From positions 1-64,000 of the forward strand of contig JAAYVD010000120.1 of assembly GCA_012517355.1 (NCBI GenBank): DNA of 64,000 bases. The letters are read 5' to 3'. Source of the stretch: Candidatus Rifleibacteriota bacterium. Lineage in GTDB: Bacteria > Muiribacteriota > Ozemobacteria > Ozemobacterales > Ozemobacteraceae. Under the pieces are notes generated by a model. That model ran no database searches. It saw only the letters and a list, made by a program, of their open reading frames with translations, and had not been told where the DNA came from. Below are positions 40,353 to 49,164 of this stretch, piece after piece (the stretch's first letter is position 1; the number at the start of each line of letters is the position of its first letter). The translations under genes and the position numbers were made by a program.

Positions 40353-42668
40353 TCATTCGCCGGTGCCGGTGCCCCCGGCACTGTCGCCGCTTCCCGACTG
40401 GCCGGCCGCCGCCCCGTCGGCCGGCGCACCGGCAGCCGGCGCTCCGGCAGCGGGCGCATCCGCGGCCGGCGTGTCCGGACCGGTCGGGGGCGCCGTTGGC
40501 CCGGAACCGGCATCAGGATCGTGAGCGGGAGCGGGAGCGGGTTGCCGGGCCGTCGCCGGCTCCCGCTCCAGGATGATCCACTGCTTGGTCAGGTTCGACA
40601 TCTCCTGCAGGCAATGGCGGAAATGCTGGTAGGTCTCGTCGGGCGGAAAAACCTTGCGATGGACGGCATACCGGTCGGCGAACTGCAGGGTCGTGCCGTT
40701 CTGCGACAGCGACGAGTGGTAGGACAGGCAGCCGCAGTCCCAGGCGTAGTCGCGGCTCCAGGGCACCCACCGGAACCCCGTGGGCACCTCGACCAGCACC
40801 GTGTTGACGTTCTCCTCGGTCGCCCAGTATTCCATCGGCCAGGTGCGGCTGGCCAGGCTGGCCGAGCTGGCGTCGTAGTTCACCCACAGGTTCTTGAACG
40901 CCAGCAGGTGATCGGCCGCCCGGATCGCGGCGTCGGGGATCCGGTAGCGCAGCGTCAGCACCGCCGGCGCCTGCATGTCGTCCAGGTCGGACAGCGAGAA
41001 CCCCAGCATCTCGGCCTTCGGATGCACCCGCTTGACCGTCTTCTGCGCGAAGTTCACCTTCTCCTGTGCCTTGGCTGCCCGCAGCGTCCGCAGCGAGGAC
41101 TCCGCCGGCCCGCGCGGCCGCCGGATCTCGGTCACCTCGAGGCTGCCGTCCTCGCCCAGCCGGGCGAAGATTGACCGCCAGACCTGGTTGTTCGCCGGCC
41201 CGCCCTCCGGCAGCGTCTCGCCGGTGAACGTCCCGTCGCGCAGGAAGATCGCCCGCGACCCCTGGAAGCCGGTCGGCAGATGGCCGAACGGCAGGTAGTC
41301 GGAGTCGAGGGTCGTGTAGAACGGCCTCCCGTCGAGTTCGACGCGCAGCACCCCGTAGGCCGCCTGGCCCAGGTTGGGGCTTTCGATGCGGATCTCGTCG
41401 GCCCCCCAGTAGCTCACGAAGCCGATCTGCGACGGCACCCCCAGCTTCGCCAGCGCGCAGTGCATCAGGTGCACCCGCGCCAGGTTGCTGCCGTACCGCT
41501 TCTGCAACGCGATGTCCACCGGCAGCGGCTCCACGCCGCCCATGTCGAAGACCGACAGTGGCAGCATCCGGATCTTCTTCAGGATCGCCTCGTAGACGAG
41601 CCGGGTCTTCTCCGCCGCCGTGCCGCCGGCCGCCGCCCCCGTCTCCTTGAGAAACCCGTCGAGCTTCGCCGGCGTGGGCGCCGCCTTGGCCAGGGCCGCC
41701 GCGAATTCCGCGCCGATCGCCTTCCAGTCGCTGCGCGGGTAGGTCCACACGCGCGGGAACACCCGGCTGGTCGAGGGCATGTTCTGCTCGGGAATGTACC
41801 CCTTGGGGTCGCGGAAGGTCCAGGTCAGCACCTTCCGCTTCGTCGCCGGATCCCGGCCTTCCCTCAACACGGGCAGGTTGGGCGTGTCCCAGTGCAGGTT
41901 CTCGACCACCATGTCCATCGTCTCGGGGAAGCTGACCACGCACTCCTCGTGCAGCACCGGCTCGCGTTCGCCGAACGCGGTGTCGACGAGGTAGGGGAAC
42001 AGGGCGGTCGGGGGTTTCGTGGTGATGCGCATGGCCACGTCGACCACCGACCCGATGTCGACCTTCTTCAGCGCGAACTTCACCTTCCGCTGCCGGTCGT
42101 ATTCCGGCGTCGAGGAGTAGATCGCCTCCTCCGAGAGGGCGTCGTCGGTCAGGTGGTAGACATGCCCGTCGGGGGCGTAGGTGTGCGCGAACACCAGTTC
42201 GAACGCCTCGCGGTCGGCCTGGAAATACCGCTCCATGTTGGCCACCTCGAGGCCCGGCTCCTTGAAGATGCGCAGGATGACGCGCCGGTCGTAGACCACC
42301 GACCCGTCGGGCTGCCAGGCGAAGGTGCGGTTGCGGTAGAGCGTCACGAAGTCGGAGTCGGGGAACTGCTCGGCCTCCGGCAGTCTCTTCATGACCGCCA
42401 CGGCGATGGGGTCGGTGAGGTCGGCGACGCGCGCGTGCTCGTCGCCTGGACGCACCTTCGAGATCAACAGGTGAGAGACCTCCGAGGCGGGGTGCGACAG
42501 TTCCCTGCCGCCGATCTCCGTGAACCCGATGCGGCCGTTCTCGATGCTCTTCAGCGTGCCGACGTGCTCCTCGCCGGCGTTCAGATACAGGATGTCGGCG
42601 CCCGCGGGGACCGACGCGGCGACCAGGAGGGAAAGGCAGACCAGCAGCGTGGTGAGGGTCCGGTTCAT
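40353..42668 (-). CDS. DUF3857 / transglutaminase-like exported protein, catalytic residues lost
   Basis: A 771-residue exported protein (signal peptide TLTTLLVCLSLLVAASVPAGA). The N-terminal part is DUF3857-like (QPDGSVVYDRRVILRIF; APDGHVYHLTDDAL). The central part aligns with the transglutaminase region of the neighbour at 42665. Where the neighbour has KYGDCTDKG it has RYGSNLARV, and where the neighbour has FDANHCITQV it has LGQAAYGVLRV, so catalytic Cys and His are missing. The last ~60 residues are a Pro/Ala-rich tail. Probably a structural or regulatory paralogue. Confidence 0.75.
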   Translation of the reverse strand: MNRTLTTLLVCLSLLVAASVPAGADILYLNAGEEHVGTLKSIENGRIGFTEIGGRELSHPASEVSHLLISKVRPGDEHARVADLTDPIAVAVMKRLPEAEQFPDSDFVTLYRNRTFAWQPDGSVVYDRRVILRIFKEPGLEVANMERYFQADREAFELVFAHTYAPDGHVYHLTDDALSEEAIYSSTPEYDRQRKVKFALKKVDIGSVVDVAMRITTKPPTALFPYLVDTAFGEREPVLHEECVVSFPETMDMVVENLHWDTPNLPVLREGRDPATKRKVLTWTFRDPKGYIPEQNMPSTSRVFPRVWTYPRSDWKAIGAEFAAALAKAAPTPAKLDGFLKETGAAAGGTAAEKTRLVYEAILKKIRMLPLSVFDMGGVEPLPVDIALQKRYGSNLARVHLMHCALAKLGVPSQIGFVSYWGADEIRIESPNLGQAAYGVLRVELDGRPFYTTLDSDYLPFGHLPTGFQGSRAIFLRDGTFTGETLPEGGPANNQVWRSIFARLGEDGSLEVTEIRRPRGPAESSLRTLRAAKAQEKVNFAQKTVKRVHPKAEMLGFSLSDLDDMQAPAVLTLRYRIPDAAIRAADHLLAFKNLWVNYDASSASLASRTWPMEYWATEENVNTVLVEVPTGFRWVPWSRDYAWDCGCLSYHSSLSQNGTTLQFADRYAVHRKVFPPDETYQHFRHCLQEMSNLTKQWIILEREPATARQPAPAPAHDPDAGSGPTAPPTGPDTPAADAPAAGAPAAGAPADGAAAGQSGSGDSAGGTGTGE

Positions 42669-44839
42669 CGGGAGGCCTCCTTTCCCTCGACCTGTTCGAG
42701 GAAGATGCGTTCCTCGGTCGAGCGGGCGATGCGTTCGAGCGCTTCCTTGTACAACCCGTAATCCTTGACCGGGATCACCCGCTGCGGGAAGGCCAGGGTG
42801 CGGTGGATCTCGATCTGGTCGGCCTTCTGGTCGTAGGTGACCTCGAACTCGACGTAGGCGTTCTTCACCCGCAGCGGCTGCGGCAGGTATTTCACTGCGA
42901 ACCCCTTGGGCAGGTTGATGACGATCGTCTCGACCCGCTTCTTGCTGGTGGTGTAGACGATGTCGTAGGTGCGCTTCGCCAGGCTGACCTCGCCGAACCG
43001 CATCCGGAAGAAGGGGATCTCGAACACGAGGTAGGAGCCGGACCGCGGCGTGAAGCGGTTCAGCGTGTAGGCCGAGTGGATGGTGAACGGCCCCGAGAAG
43101 TCGAGCGGGTCGGAATGGGAGGCGATCTCCAGTTGGTAGTCGGGGGTCAGGCCGGCCACCGATTCCCGCACCTCGCGGAGGTATTCCTCGGGCTTCAGGT
43201 TGCGGATCGAGTAACGGGAGTTGGCCTCGTTGGTTCCATTCTGCTTCGAGACGTAGTCGACCTTCACGGTGCCGTCGGCGCTCAGCGTCAGCGTGCGGGT
43301 CATTTCGGTCAGGTTGTCCTCGGGCGGCGGGAGCGGGATCGAGGCGATCTCCTCGCGCAACGGGTTGTCGATCGTCGTGTCGTGGTCGTCGTCGCGGAAG
43401 TAGGGGTAGCGGTAGTCGGTCGCCGTCGAGTCGAGGTAGAAGACCCGCCCGTCGAGCCGCACCTGGGTGATGCAGTGGTTGGCGTCGAAGATCGGCAGGT
43501 CACGGATCGCCCGCCCCGCGTTGTTCGTGCGGATGCCCACCGGGTAGGCCTCGACCCCGATGTGCTTGAGCATCGTCGCCAGGAGCATGCCTTTGTCGGT
43601 GCAGTCGCCGTACTTGTTCTTCAGCGTCTCCTCGGCGGGATGTCCCACCTGGTTGCTGGCCAGGTTCCCCTTGATCGAGATGTAGCGGATCTCCTTCTGG
43701 CAGAACAGGTACAGCCGCGCGATCTTCTCGTGCACGTCGCGCGCGCCCTCGATCAGCTGGTCGACCTTCGCCTTCACGGCGTCGGTCAGCGTGAACCGCT
43801 TTTCGAACATGGGCTTCATGCGGTCGAAGAAATACTTCCAGTCCTTCTGCAGGCAGAACACCACCGCCGGCAGCACGTCGCGCATCGGGGGCATGTACGG
43901 CTCCTCGATGATCGGCGGCATGTCGGTGAAGGTCCAGGTGTAGACCGTCTGGCCGTCCTCCTGCGTGATGACCGGCTTCGCCTTGTCGGGCGGGCAGTTG
44001 GGGGCCAGGTGGTACAGCGGCTTGTCGGACGGCATGCGCACGCGCAGGATCGAGTCGCCCACCGGTTCCCCGCCCTGGAAGAAGAAGTAGCTCTGGAAGA
44101 AGTTGCGGTCGAACGGGTTGTAGGTCTCGGTCTCGTAGCTGTAGTCGATGACCGCCCCCACCGTCACGCCGGGGATCGTGAACGACAGTTCCTGGTTCTG
44201 GTCGAAGAACACCCCGCCCGACTCACCCTTGGAGACCTGGATCTGGTCGGGTTGGAGCGTGTGCAGCACCCCGTCGGGGTCGAGGCATCGCGCGTGCAGC
44301 ACCCGCACCCGTTCGCGGTTGGGGTCGAGCCCGATCGTCAGGTCGCCCTGCCCGAGCGCTTCGTCCTTGGCGATGTAGACCACGCCGCGGTACTTCGACA
44401 CGTTGGTGCCGTCCGCCCGGTAGGTGTACTCGCCCTCGTCGAGCAGCAGGATCGAGTTGCAGTCGGGGAACCGCTCGAGCATCCGCTCGGCCCGTTCCTT
44501 CCAGGCCTGCATGTCGGCTGCCCCCGTGGCCATGGCGGCCTGCCCCGCCTGCCGGGCGGTGAAGCTGATGTCGCGCAGCTCCCCACGCCCGATCTGCCGG
44601 GTCGTCGTGCCCACCCGCACCGTGCCGGTCGCGCCCGCGAACGAGAAGTCGTCGACGTTCACCACCGTGCCGTCGGTCAACGTCAGCCGCGCGGCCTGCC
44701 CCGCCGCCCCCGCCGTCGTGCCCACGGCCGGTGCCGGAGCCGTTTCCGCCGCCGTTTCCGCGGCCGGGATCACCATCGCGCCCAGGACCGCCAAGACCAC
44801 CGCAGCCCTGCTCCACCATCCAGTCCATCGATCCAACAA
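42665..44839 (-). CDS. DUF3857 and transglutaminase-like exported protein
   Basis: About 724 residues. I use the TTG at 44839: it follows GGGAGG by five bases and lies downstream of a TATAAT box, whereas the ATG at 44974 is upstream of that box. Residues ~9-30 form a signal peptide/anchor (AAVVLAVLGAMVIPAAETA). DUF3857 follows (LDPDGVLHTLQPDQIQVSKG; IDYSYETETYNPFDRNFF), then the transglutaminase core LKNKYGDCTDKGMLLATML (Cys), FDANHCITQVRL (His) and VFYLDSTATDY (Asp). It acts in the periplasm or outer surface; substrate unknown. It overlaps the next gene by 4 bp. Confidence 0.8.
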   Translation of the reverse strand: MLDRWTGWWSRAAVVLAVLGAMVIPAAETAAETAPAPAVGTTAGAAGQAARLTLTDGTVVNVDDFSFAGATGTVRVGTTTRQIGRGELRDISFTARQAGQAAMATGAADMQAWKERAERMLERFPDCNSILLLDEGEYTYRADGTNVSKYRGVVYIAKDEALGQGDLTIGLDPNRERVRVLHARCLDPDGVLHTLQPDQIQVSKGESGGVFFDQNQELSFTIPGVTVGAVIDYSYETETYNPFDRNFFQSYFFFQGGEPVGDSILRVRMPSDKPLYHLAPNCPPDKAKPVITQEDGQTVYTWTFTDMPPIIEEPYMPPMRDVLPAVVFCLQKDWKYFFDRMKPMFEKRFTLTDAVKAKVDQLIEGARDVHEKIARLYLFCQKEIRYISIKGNLASNQVGHPAEETLKNKYGDCTDKGMLLATMLKHIGVEAYPVGIRTNNAGRAIRDLPIFDANHCITQVRLDGRVFYLDSTATDYRYPYFRDDDHDTTIDNPLREEIASIPLPPPEDNLTEMTRTLTLSADGTVKVDYVSKQNGTNEANSRYSIRNLKPEEYLREVRESVAGLTPDYQLEIASHSDPLDFSGPFTIHSAYTLNRFTPRSGSYLVFEIPFFRMRFGEVSLAKRTYDIVYTTSKKRVETIVINLPKGFAVKYLPQPLRVKNAYVEFEVTYDQKADQIEIHRTLAFPQRVIPVKDYGLYKEALERIARSTEERIFLEQVEGKEASR

Positions 44840-44869
44840 GGGAACCTCCCAGGGTGTAGGGATGGTCAG

Positions 44870-44875
44870 ATTATA
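44870..44875 (-). promoter_or_regulatory. Perfect TATAAT -10 box of the DUF3857 gene pair
   Basis: The minus strand reads TTTTCTTTATAATCTGACC, a consensus -10 in AT-rich surroundings. The -35 region is weak (TATGGC at 17-bp spacing). Transcription would start near 44863, leaving a ~24-base leader with GGGAGG before the TTG at 44839. Confidence 0.6.
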
Positions 44876-44940
44876 AAGAAAATCGCGGCGCTGCCATAGC
44901 CCTAATTTTCGACCGTCCGGTCCTGGGCTGACGGACCGCG

Positions 44941-45058
44941 AAGCGGAGCTTCCGCGAGGTGAACGCGTCAGCATTCACCTCGCCAGCAGAAAGGGTCCAG
45001 GGCCATCGGCCCTGGTGGGGTGAAGGGCAAAGCCCCTTCGGCAAGCCTTTATGCGGAG
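44941..45058 (-). repeat. Double-hairpin repeat, family 1, copy B, with adjoining hairpins
   Basis: 44994-45058 is the reverse of copy A at 23924-23990 with one base missing from the first hairpin (GAAGGGGCTTTGCCC-TTC); CCAGGGCCGATGGCCCTGG is perfect. Next to it GAGGTGAA...TTCACCTC (44957-44982) and GCGGAGCTTCCGC (44944-44956) form further hairpins. The block fills the gap between the DUF3857 promoter and the end of the gene at 45126. Confidence 0.8.
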
Positions 45059-45125
45059 CATTGCCCATTTTTCCGATGGCGTGGCCGGGGTCCGCCTGCC
45101 GGGTGTCGTCCAGGGGTGAGCCGGG

Positions 45126-45899
45126 CTACTGCCCCTCGGCCGGTTTGATGTTGTAGCCGAGCAGGACGCCGCGGAGGCCGATGAACTGGAACTTGGTCAT
45201 CCCTTCGGCCGGGCCATGGTCGGTGTCGAGGCGGAAGAAGATCCGCAGGTCCTGCGTGTCCTCGGTCTCCTCGAACTTTTCGGTCTGGAAGGTCATGGCC
45301 TTGCAGGTCCCGAAATTGGTCGTGATCTCCTCGACCTGCTTGTTGAAGTCGACCTGGGAAACCTTGTCCTGGAGCTGGCTGCCGAGCATGCCCCAGGCGG
45401 CGTCGGCTTCCTTGCGGAAGAAACGCGCCCAGAACTCCTTCGCCTTCTCCCGGTAGAATTCGGTGCCGTCCGGGCCGGTGAACCAGGCCTTCGGCATCTG
45501 GGGCGATTCCACCGTGAACTTGACGATCTGGTCGTCCACGTAGTTGAGCTCGACCTGGGCGGTGCCCTTCTCGAACTCCGCCTCGCCCTTGCTCTCGTAG
45601 AGCTTCATGCCGTTCTCGACCTTGCTGCTGGTCGAGAACCCGTTCAACTTCAAGCCCTTGAAGGCCCCCAGGTTCTTGTTGAACGCCTTCTGCCACGCCC
45701 GCAGGATGGGCGGGTCGATCACCTTCCGCAGCTCCGGGTGCATGAGGGCCATGACCGGCGCGGGATCGTCGGTGGCAAAAGCCTGGAAGAACTTCTCCTG
45801 GGTTGCCGAGCCCGACGAGAACCCGATGTACACCCCCACGGCGATCAGCACCGCGAAGATCACCGCCACCACGCATCCGATCTTGACCAGCTTGCCCAT
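45126..45899 (-). CDS. Membrane-anchored protein with two NTF2-like/DUF3887-like repeats, unknown
   Basis: A 257-residue protein. MGKLVKIGCVVAVIFAVLIAVGVYIGF is an N-terminal anchor. The rest appears to be two copies of one domain: ATQEKFFQAFATDDPAPVMALMHPEL...VKFTVESP and REKAKEFWARFFRKEADAAWGMLGSQL...FIGLRGVLLGYN. Each has a helix with an (F/W)..F......A..M pattern followed by strands, as in NTF2-like proteins. A TTGCAC-18-TGATAC promoter lies upstream at about 45946-45975. Function not recognised; probably periplasmic. Confidence 0.6.
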   Translation of the reverse strand: MGKLVKIGCVVAVIFAVLIAVGVYIGFSSGSATQEKFFQAFATDDPAPVMALMHPELRKVIDPPILRAWQKAFNKNLGAFKGLKLNGFSTSSKVENGMKLYESKGEAEFEKGTAQVELNYVDDQIVKFTVESPQMPKAWFTGPDGTEFYREKAKEFWARFFRKEADAAWGMLGSQLQDKVSQVDFNKQVEEITTNFGTCKAMTFQTEKFEETEDTQDLRIFFRLDTDHGPAEGMTKFQFIGLRGVLLGYNIKPAEGQ

Positions 45900-45945
45900 G
45901 AATCCTCCCTGGCGGGATGCCCCCGCCGGCCGGCATTTTCCCGGT

Positions 45946-45975
45946 ATCACTGTATCACACCCGCCAGGCGGCCAC
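45946..45975 (-). promoter_or_regulatory. Sigma-70-like promoter of the membrane-anchored protein gene
   Basis: On the minus strand TTGCAC, 18 bases, then TGATAC (preceded by TG), about 45 bases before the ATG at 45899. The divergent alcohol dehydrogenase promoter begins a few tens of bases away, so the two genes may share a control region. Confidence 0.45.
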
Positions 45976-45995
45976 GTGCAACCGCCGGCAGGGTC

Positions 45996-46004
45996 TGCTA
46001 CCAT
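45996..46004 (+). promoter_or_regulatory. Extended -10 promoter of the alcohol dehydrogenase gene
   Basis: TGCTACCAT, identical to the element at 32487-32495. It lies 46 bases upstream of the GTG start of the dehydrogenase. Confidence 0.4.
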
Positions 46005-46050
46005 ACCGGTGAGGACAGGTTCCCGAAGCGAAACCAGGGGAGGAAATGCC

Positions 46051-46998
46051 GTGCGCGCCCTCGTGTTCACCGACCGGTTGCGGTTCGACCCGGCCGCCGC
46101 CGCCCCGCCCTGTCCCCCGGGCGAGGCGCTGCTTCGGGTGCGGATGGCCGGCATCTGCCGCACGGACCAGGAGATCACCCGCGGCTACATGGGCTTCCGG
46201 GGCATCCCGGGCCACGAATTCGTCGGGACCGTGGAAGCCTGCCCCGACCATGCATGGGTCGGCAAGCGCGTCACCGCCGAGATCAACGCGGCCTGCGGCG
46301 TCTGCGACCTGTGCCGGCGCGGCCTGGGGCGTCACTGCCCGGCCCGCACCACCCTGGGCATCCTCGGCCGCCAGGGCGCCTTCGCCGAGCAGTGCTGCAT
46401 GCCGGTGGCCTGCCTGCACGAGGTGCCGCCCGACCTGACCGACGAAGAGGCGGTGTTCATCGAGCCGGTGGCGGCCGCCCACGAGATCCTCGAGCAGGTG
46501 GCCATTCCCGAAGGGGCGGCCTGTGCGGTACTCGGCGACGGCAAGCTCGGCATCCTGTGCGCCTGGACCCTGAGCCGGGTGGCGGGGAACGTCCTCCTGG
46601 TCGGCCGCCACCCCGCCAAGCTGCAGAAGGCGCGCTGGGAAGGGGTGGCCACGGCCCTCGAGCCCCCCGCCAACGACTCCATGGACCTGGTGGTCGAGGC
46701 CACCGGCACGGGAACCGGCCTGATGCAGGCGATCGCCCTCACCCGGCCGCGCGGCACGCTCGTGCTGAAATCGACCGTCGTGTCGCAGGGGGAGCTGAAC
46801 CTGTCCGCCGCCGTGGTCAAGGAACTGACGATCGTCGGCTCGCGCTGCGGGCCCTTCGGCCGCGCCATCAAGGCCATGCGGGCCTACCGGTTCCCGGTCG
46901 CCCGGCTGATCGATGCCGTCTTCCCCCTCGAACAGGGCGAGGAGGCCTTCGCCCGCGCCGGGGCCCGCGGCGCCCTCAAGATCCTGCTGCGGATGTAA
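46051..46998 (+). CDS. Zinc-dependent alcohol dehydrogenase (MDR family)
   Basis: A 315-residue medium-chain dehydrogenase. MAGICRTDQEITRGYMGFRG gives the catalytic-zinc Cys, IPGHEFVGTV the His-Glu pair, and ACGVCDLCRRGLGRHC the four structural-zinc Cys. The cofactor domain AVLGDGKLGILCAWTLS and VVEATGTGTGLMQAI follow. The family oxidises secondary alcohols or threonine/sorbitol-type substrates; this one's substrate is unknown. It is slightly short for the family. The GTG start follows AGGGGAGG by seven bases. It stands alone on the plus strand. Confidence 0.88.
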   Translation: MRALVFTDRLRFDPAAAAPPCPPGEALLRVRMAGICRTDQEITRGYMGFRGIPGHEFVGTVEACPDHAWVGKRVTAEINAACGVCDLCRRGLGRHCPARTTLGILGRQGAFAEQCCMPVACLHEVPPDLTDEEAVFIEPVAAAHEILEQVAIPEGAACAVLGDGKLGILCAWTLSRVAGNVLLVGRHPAKLQKARWEGVATALEPPANDSMDLVVEATGTGTGLMQAIALTRPRGTLVLKSTVVSQGELNLSAAVVKELTIVGSRCGPFGRAIKAMRAYRFPVARLIDAVFPLEQGEEAFARAGARGALKILLRM

Positions 46999-47097
46999 CC
47001 CGGCCGGGGCGCAACCGCCCCTCTGACGTCGCCCCGCTCCCGGACTCGGGTCGCCGGATCGGGTTCGCTGCCGTCGTCGCCGCCTGCGCCCCGTTGG

Positions 47098-47162
47098 CGG
47101 CCATTTCCCTTTGCCGCCACGGATGGCGGACGAAATGCCCGGGTCACGTGGTCCCAGGGGCG
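47098..47162 (+). repeat. Dispersed repeat, family 2, copy 5 (partial)
   Basis: TTTGCCGCCACGGATGGCGG and the CGAAATGCCCGGGTCACG stretch match the middle of the family 2 element; the left hairpin is absent or diverged. It lies between the converging dehydrogenase and metalloprotease genes. Confidence 0.6.
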
Positions 47163-47202
47163 GCCCCGGCCCGGGGCGGGGCAGGTTGCCTGGCGGTGAG
47201 GG

Positions 47203-49164
47203 TCAGCGGGGTGGGGTGGGGGGGGAGCCCGTGGAACGGCCTCTGCCGGCCGGCGGTTCCGTCGTGCCGAACCGCTCCTGATATCGCCGGAAGACCTCCC
47301 CCGCGATCGCCACGACCTGGGCGTCGCCGAGACCGGCGTCGACATCCCCGATCTCGACCACCACCGGGCCGCGCGCAATGCGCCAGAACCGGACCCGCCG
47401 GGAGGGTCCCCCTGCCGGCCCGACCGCGAAGGACACCAGTCGGGCCCGGTCGGCCGCGATGCCGGCAACGTCGGTGGCCGTGAAGCCGGTCACCTCCACG
47501 TCGGGGCTCTCGTCGAGCCGGGCGAGGTTGCGGCGGGCCATCTCCTCCTGGGCGGCGAGCAGCGGCGCGGCCGCGGCGGGGCGGTCGAGGACGAACAGCG
47601 TCACCCCGTTCCCTTCCGCCGCTCCGGGAGTCTGGACGATGAGCCCCTGGATGTGCCGGATGGAGGCCAGCACCGACTCCCGCTGGGCCGGGTCCATGCC
47701 GGCATAGGTGGCCTGTGCCTGCATGAGCCCGATCTCGACGTTCTGCACCTGCCACTCGCGGTTGCCGAACCGCCGCTCGAGCCCGTCCAGGACAGGGCCG
47801 TAATCCGGGCGCGGGGCCGCTTCCGGGGACCAGGTCTCGGGCCGCGCGATCATCGACGTGCGGGTGGGCGGCTTCTCGAGCACTTCCCACAGCCGCTCCC
47901 GGCCCAGCCGCCGGAACTGGAACTCGATGAACCGCCGCCCACCCTGGTAGATCTGCTGATACTGGGTTTCGCGGATGCGTCGCACCAGGTCCTGGCCGGG
48001 ATCCCGCCCCTCGACCACCCCCGCCGACAGCAGCCGGGCGAACTCCACGGCCTCGCGGCCGAGGCCCAGCGCCGCCGCCACCGCGTCGGTGACGAAGGTG
48101 GCATGCCCCTCGATGGTGGCGCTGAACGCGGTCAAAGGCTCCTGCTGCCGCATGGTCCCGATGGTTTTCTGCAGGCCGAGATACTGGTCATGCAGGGCGT
48201 GCGTCAGCTCGTGGGCGATCAGGAGCTTGACCACCGCCGGAGTCATCGCTTCGGGGATGCCGGCCGCCTGCATCATGGGTTTCACGTTGCGCGGCAGCAG
48301 ATAGAGGGTCCGGTCGGCGAACCCGAACTTGCCCAACAGAAACGGCGCCGCCCCGATCGCCTCGGCCGCGACGAGCCGGCTGATCTCGGCCGGCGACGCC
48401 TGCGGCATCAGGTTCCGGTACTGGGGCAGCAGGTCCCGCTCGAGGGCGGCCGCCACCTCGGCCCGCCCCACGCACCGGACGGCGGGGGGCCGCCGGAACC
48501 GCCGCCAGGCCGCCCGCTCGACCAGGGGAACCAGTTCCTTGACCACCGCTGCCGCCTCCTCGTCGGTGAAGGCCGGCTCGCCTTCGGGGAACAGGTGGGC
48601 GAACAGCTGGGAGGTCCAGACCGGGGTCTTGGCCGCCAGTTCCTGCGCCAGGACGCGCGCCTTCTGCAGGTCGTCCGGGCCGAGCCGGGAACCCAGGCGG
48701 TCCCGCTCGGCGAAGAGCGCCTGGCTGCGCGCCAGGTCGTTGCCTTCCATGCGGTCGCCCGCCAGGTCGAGGAAGGCCACCGCCTGCACCGGGTCGGAGT
48801 TCACCAACTGCAGGGCGAGCACCTCGAGGGCCACCGGGTGTCCACGGGAAGCGGCCTTCCCCAGCAACACCATCGCCCGGGCGGTGTCGGTGGCCATGCC
48901 GTGGCCCCCCTGCAGACAATACCCCAGCAGGAACTCGCCGTCGGCATCGCCCTGGTCGCTGGCCCGGCCAAACCACTTCCCCGCCTCGACCGGATCCTGG
49001 GCGATCCGCCCCCAGCCGTTCTGGTAGAGCAGCCCTAGCCGCACCTGCGCGGTGGCCACCCCGCCTTCGGCCTGTCGGCGCAGGAGGTCGAGGTCCTCGG
49101 CCCCGGCCAGCCCCGGCAGGAAGGCGAGAAGGAGCATCAGGACCAGGGTGTCGGTGGTGCGCAT
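47203..49164 (-). CDS. Exported Sel1-repeat protein with HExxH metalloprotease domain
   Basis: A 653-residue protein. Signal peptide: TLVLMLLLAFLPGLAGAEDL. Residues ~25-120 hold Sel1 repeats (AQVRLGLLYQNGWGRIAQDPVEAGKWF; GEFLLGYCLQGGHGMATDTA). The protease domain has LLIAHELTHALHDQYLGL (HExxH) and ATIEGHATFVTDAVA (third-ligand Glu), the gluzincin arrangement. The C-terminal ~150 residues are a mixed alpha/beta domain. It probably acts in the periplasm on envelope proteins. Downstream 47150-47200 has no gene. Confidence 0.75.
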   Translation of the reverse strand: MRTTDTLVLMLLLAFLPGLAGAEDLDLLRRQAEGGVATAQVRLGLLYQNGWGRIAQDPVEAGKWFGRASDQGDADGEFLLGYCLQGGHGMATDTARAMVLLGKAASRGHPVALEVLALQLVNSDPVQAVAFLDLAGDRMEGNDLARSQALFAERDRLGSRLGPDDLQKARVLAQELAAKTPVWTSQLFAHLFPEGEPAFTDEEAAAVVKELVPLVERAAWRRFRRPPAVRCVGRAEVAAALERDLLPQYRNLMPQASPAEISRLVAAEAIGAAPFLLGKFGFADRTLYLLPRNVKPMMQAAGIPEAMTPAVVKLLIAHELTHALHDQYLGLQKTIGTMRQQEPLTAFSATIEGHATFVTDAVAAALGLGREAVEFARLLSAGVVEGRDPGQDLVRRIRETQYQQIYQGGRRFIEFQFRRLGRERLWEVLEKPPTRTSMIARPETWSPEAAPRPDYGPVLDGLERRFGNREWQVQNVEIGLMQAQATYAGMDPAQRESVLASIRHIQGLIVQTPGAAEGNGVTLFVLDRPAAAAPLLAAQEEMARRNLARLDESPDVEVTGFTATDVAGIAADRARLVSFAVGPAGGPSRRVRFWRIARGPVVVEIGDVDAGLGDAQVVAIAGEVFRRYQERFGTTEPPAGRGRSTGSPPTPPR

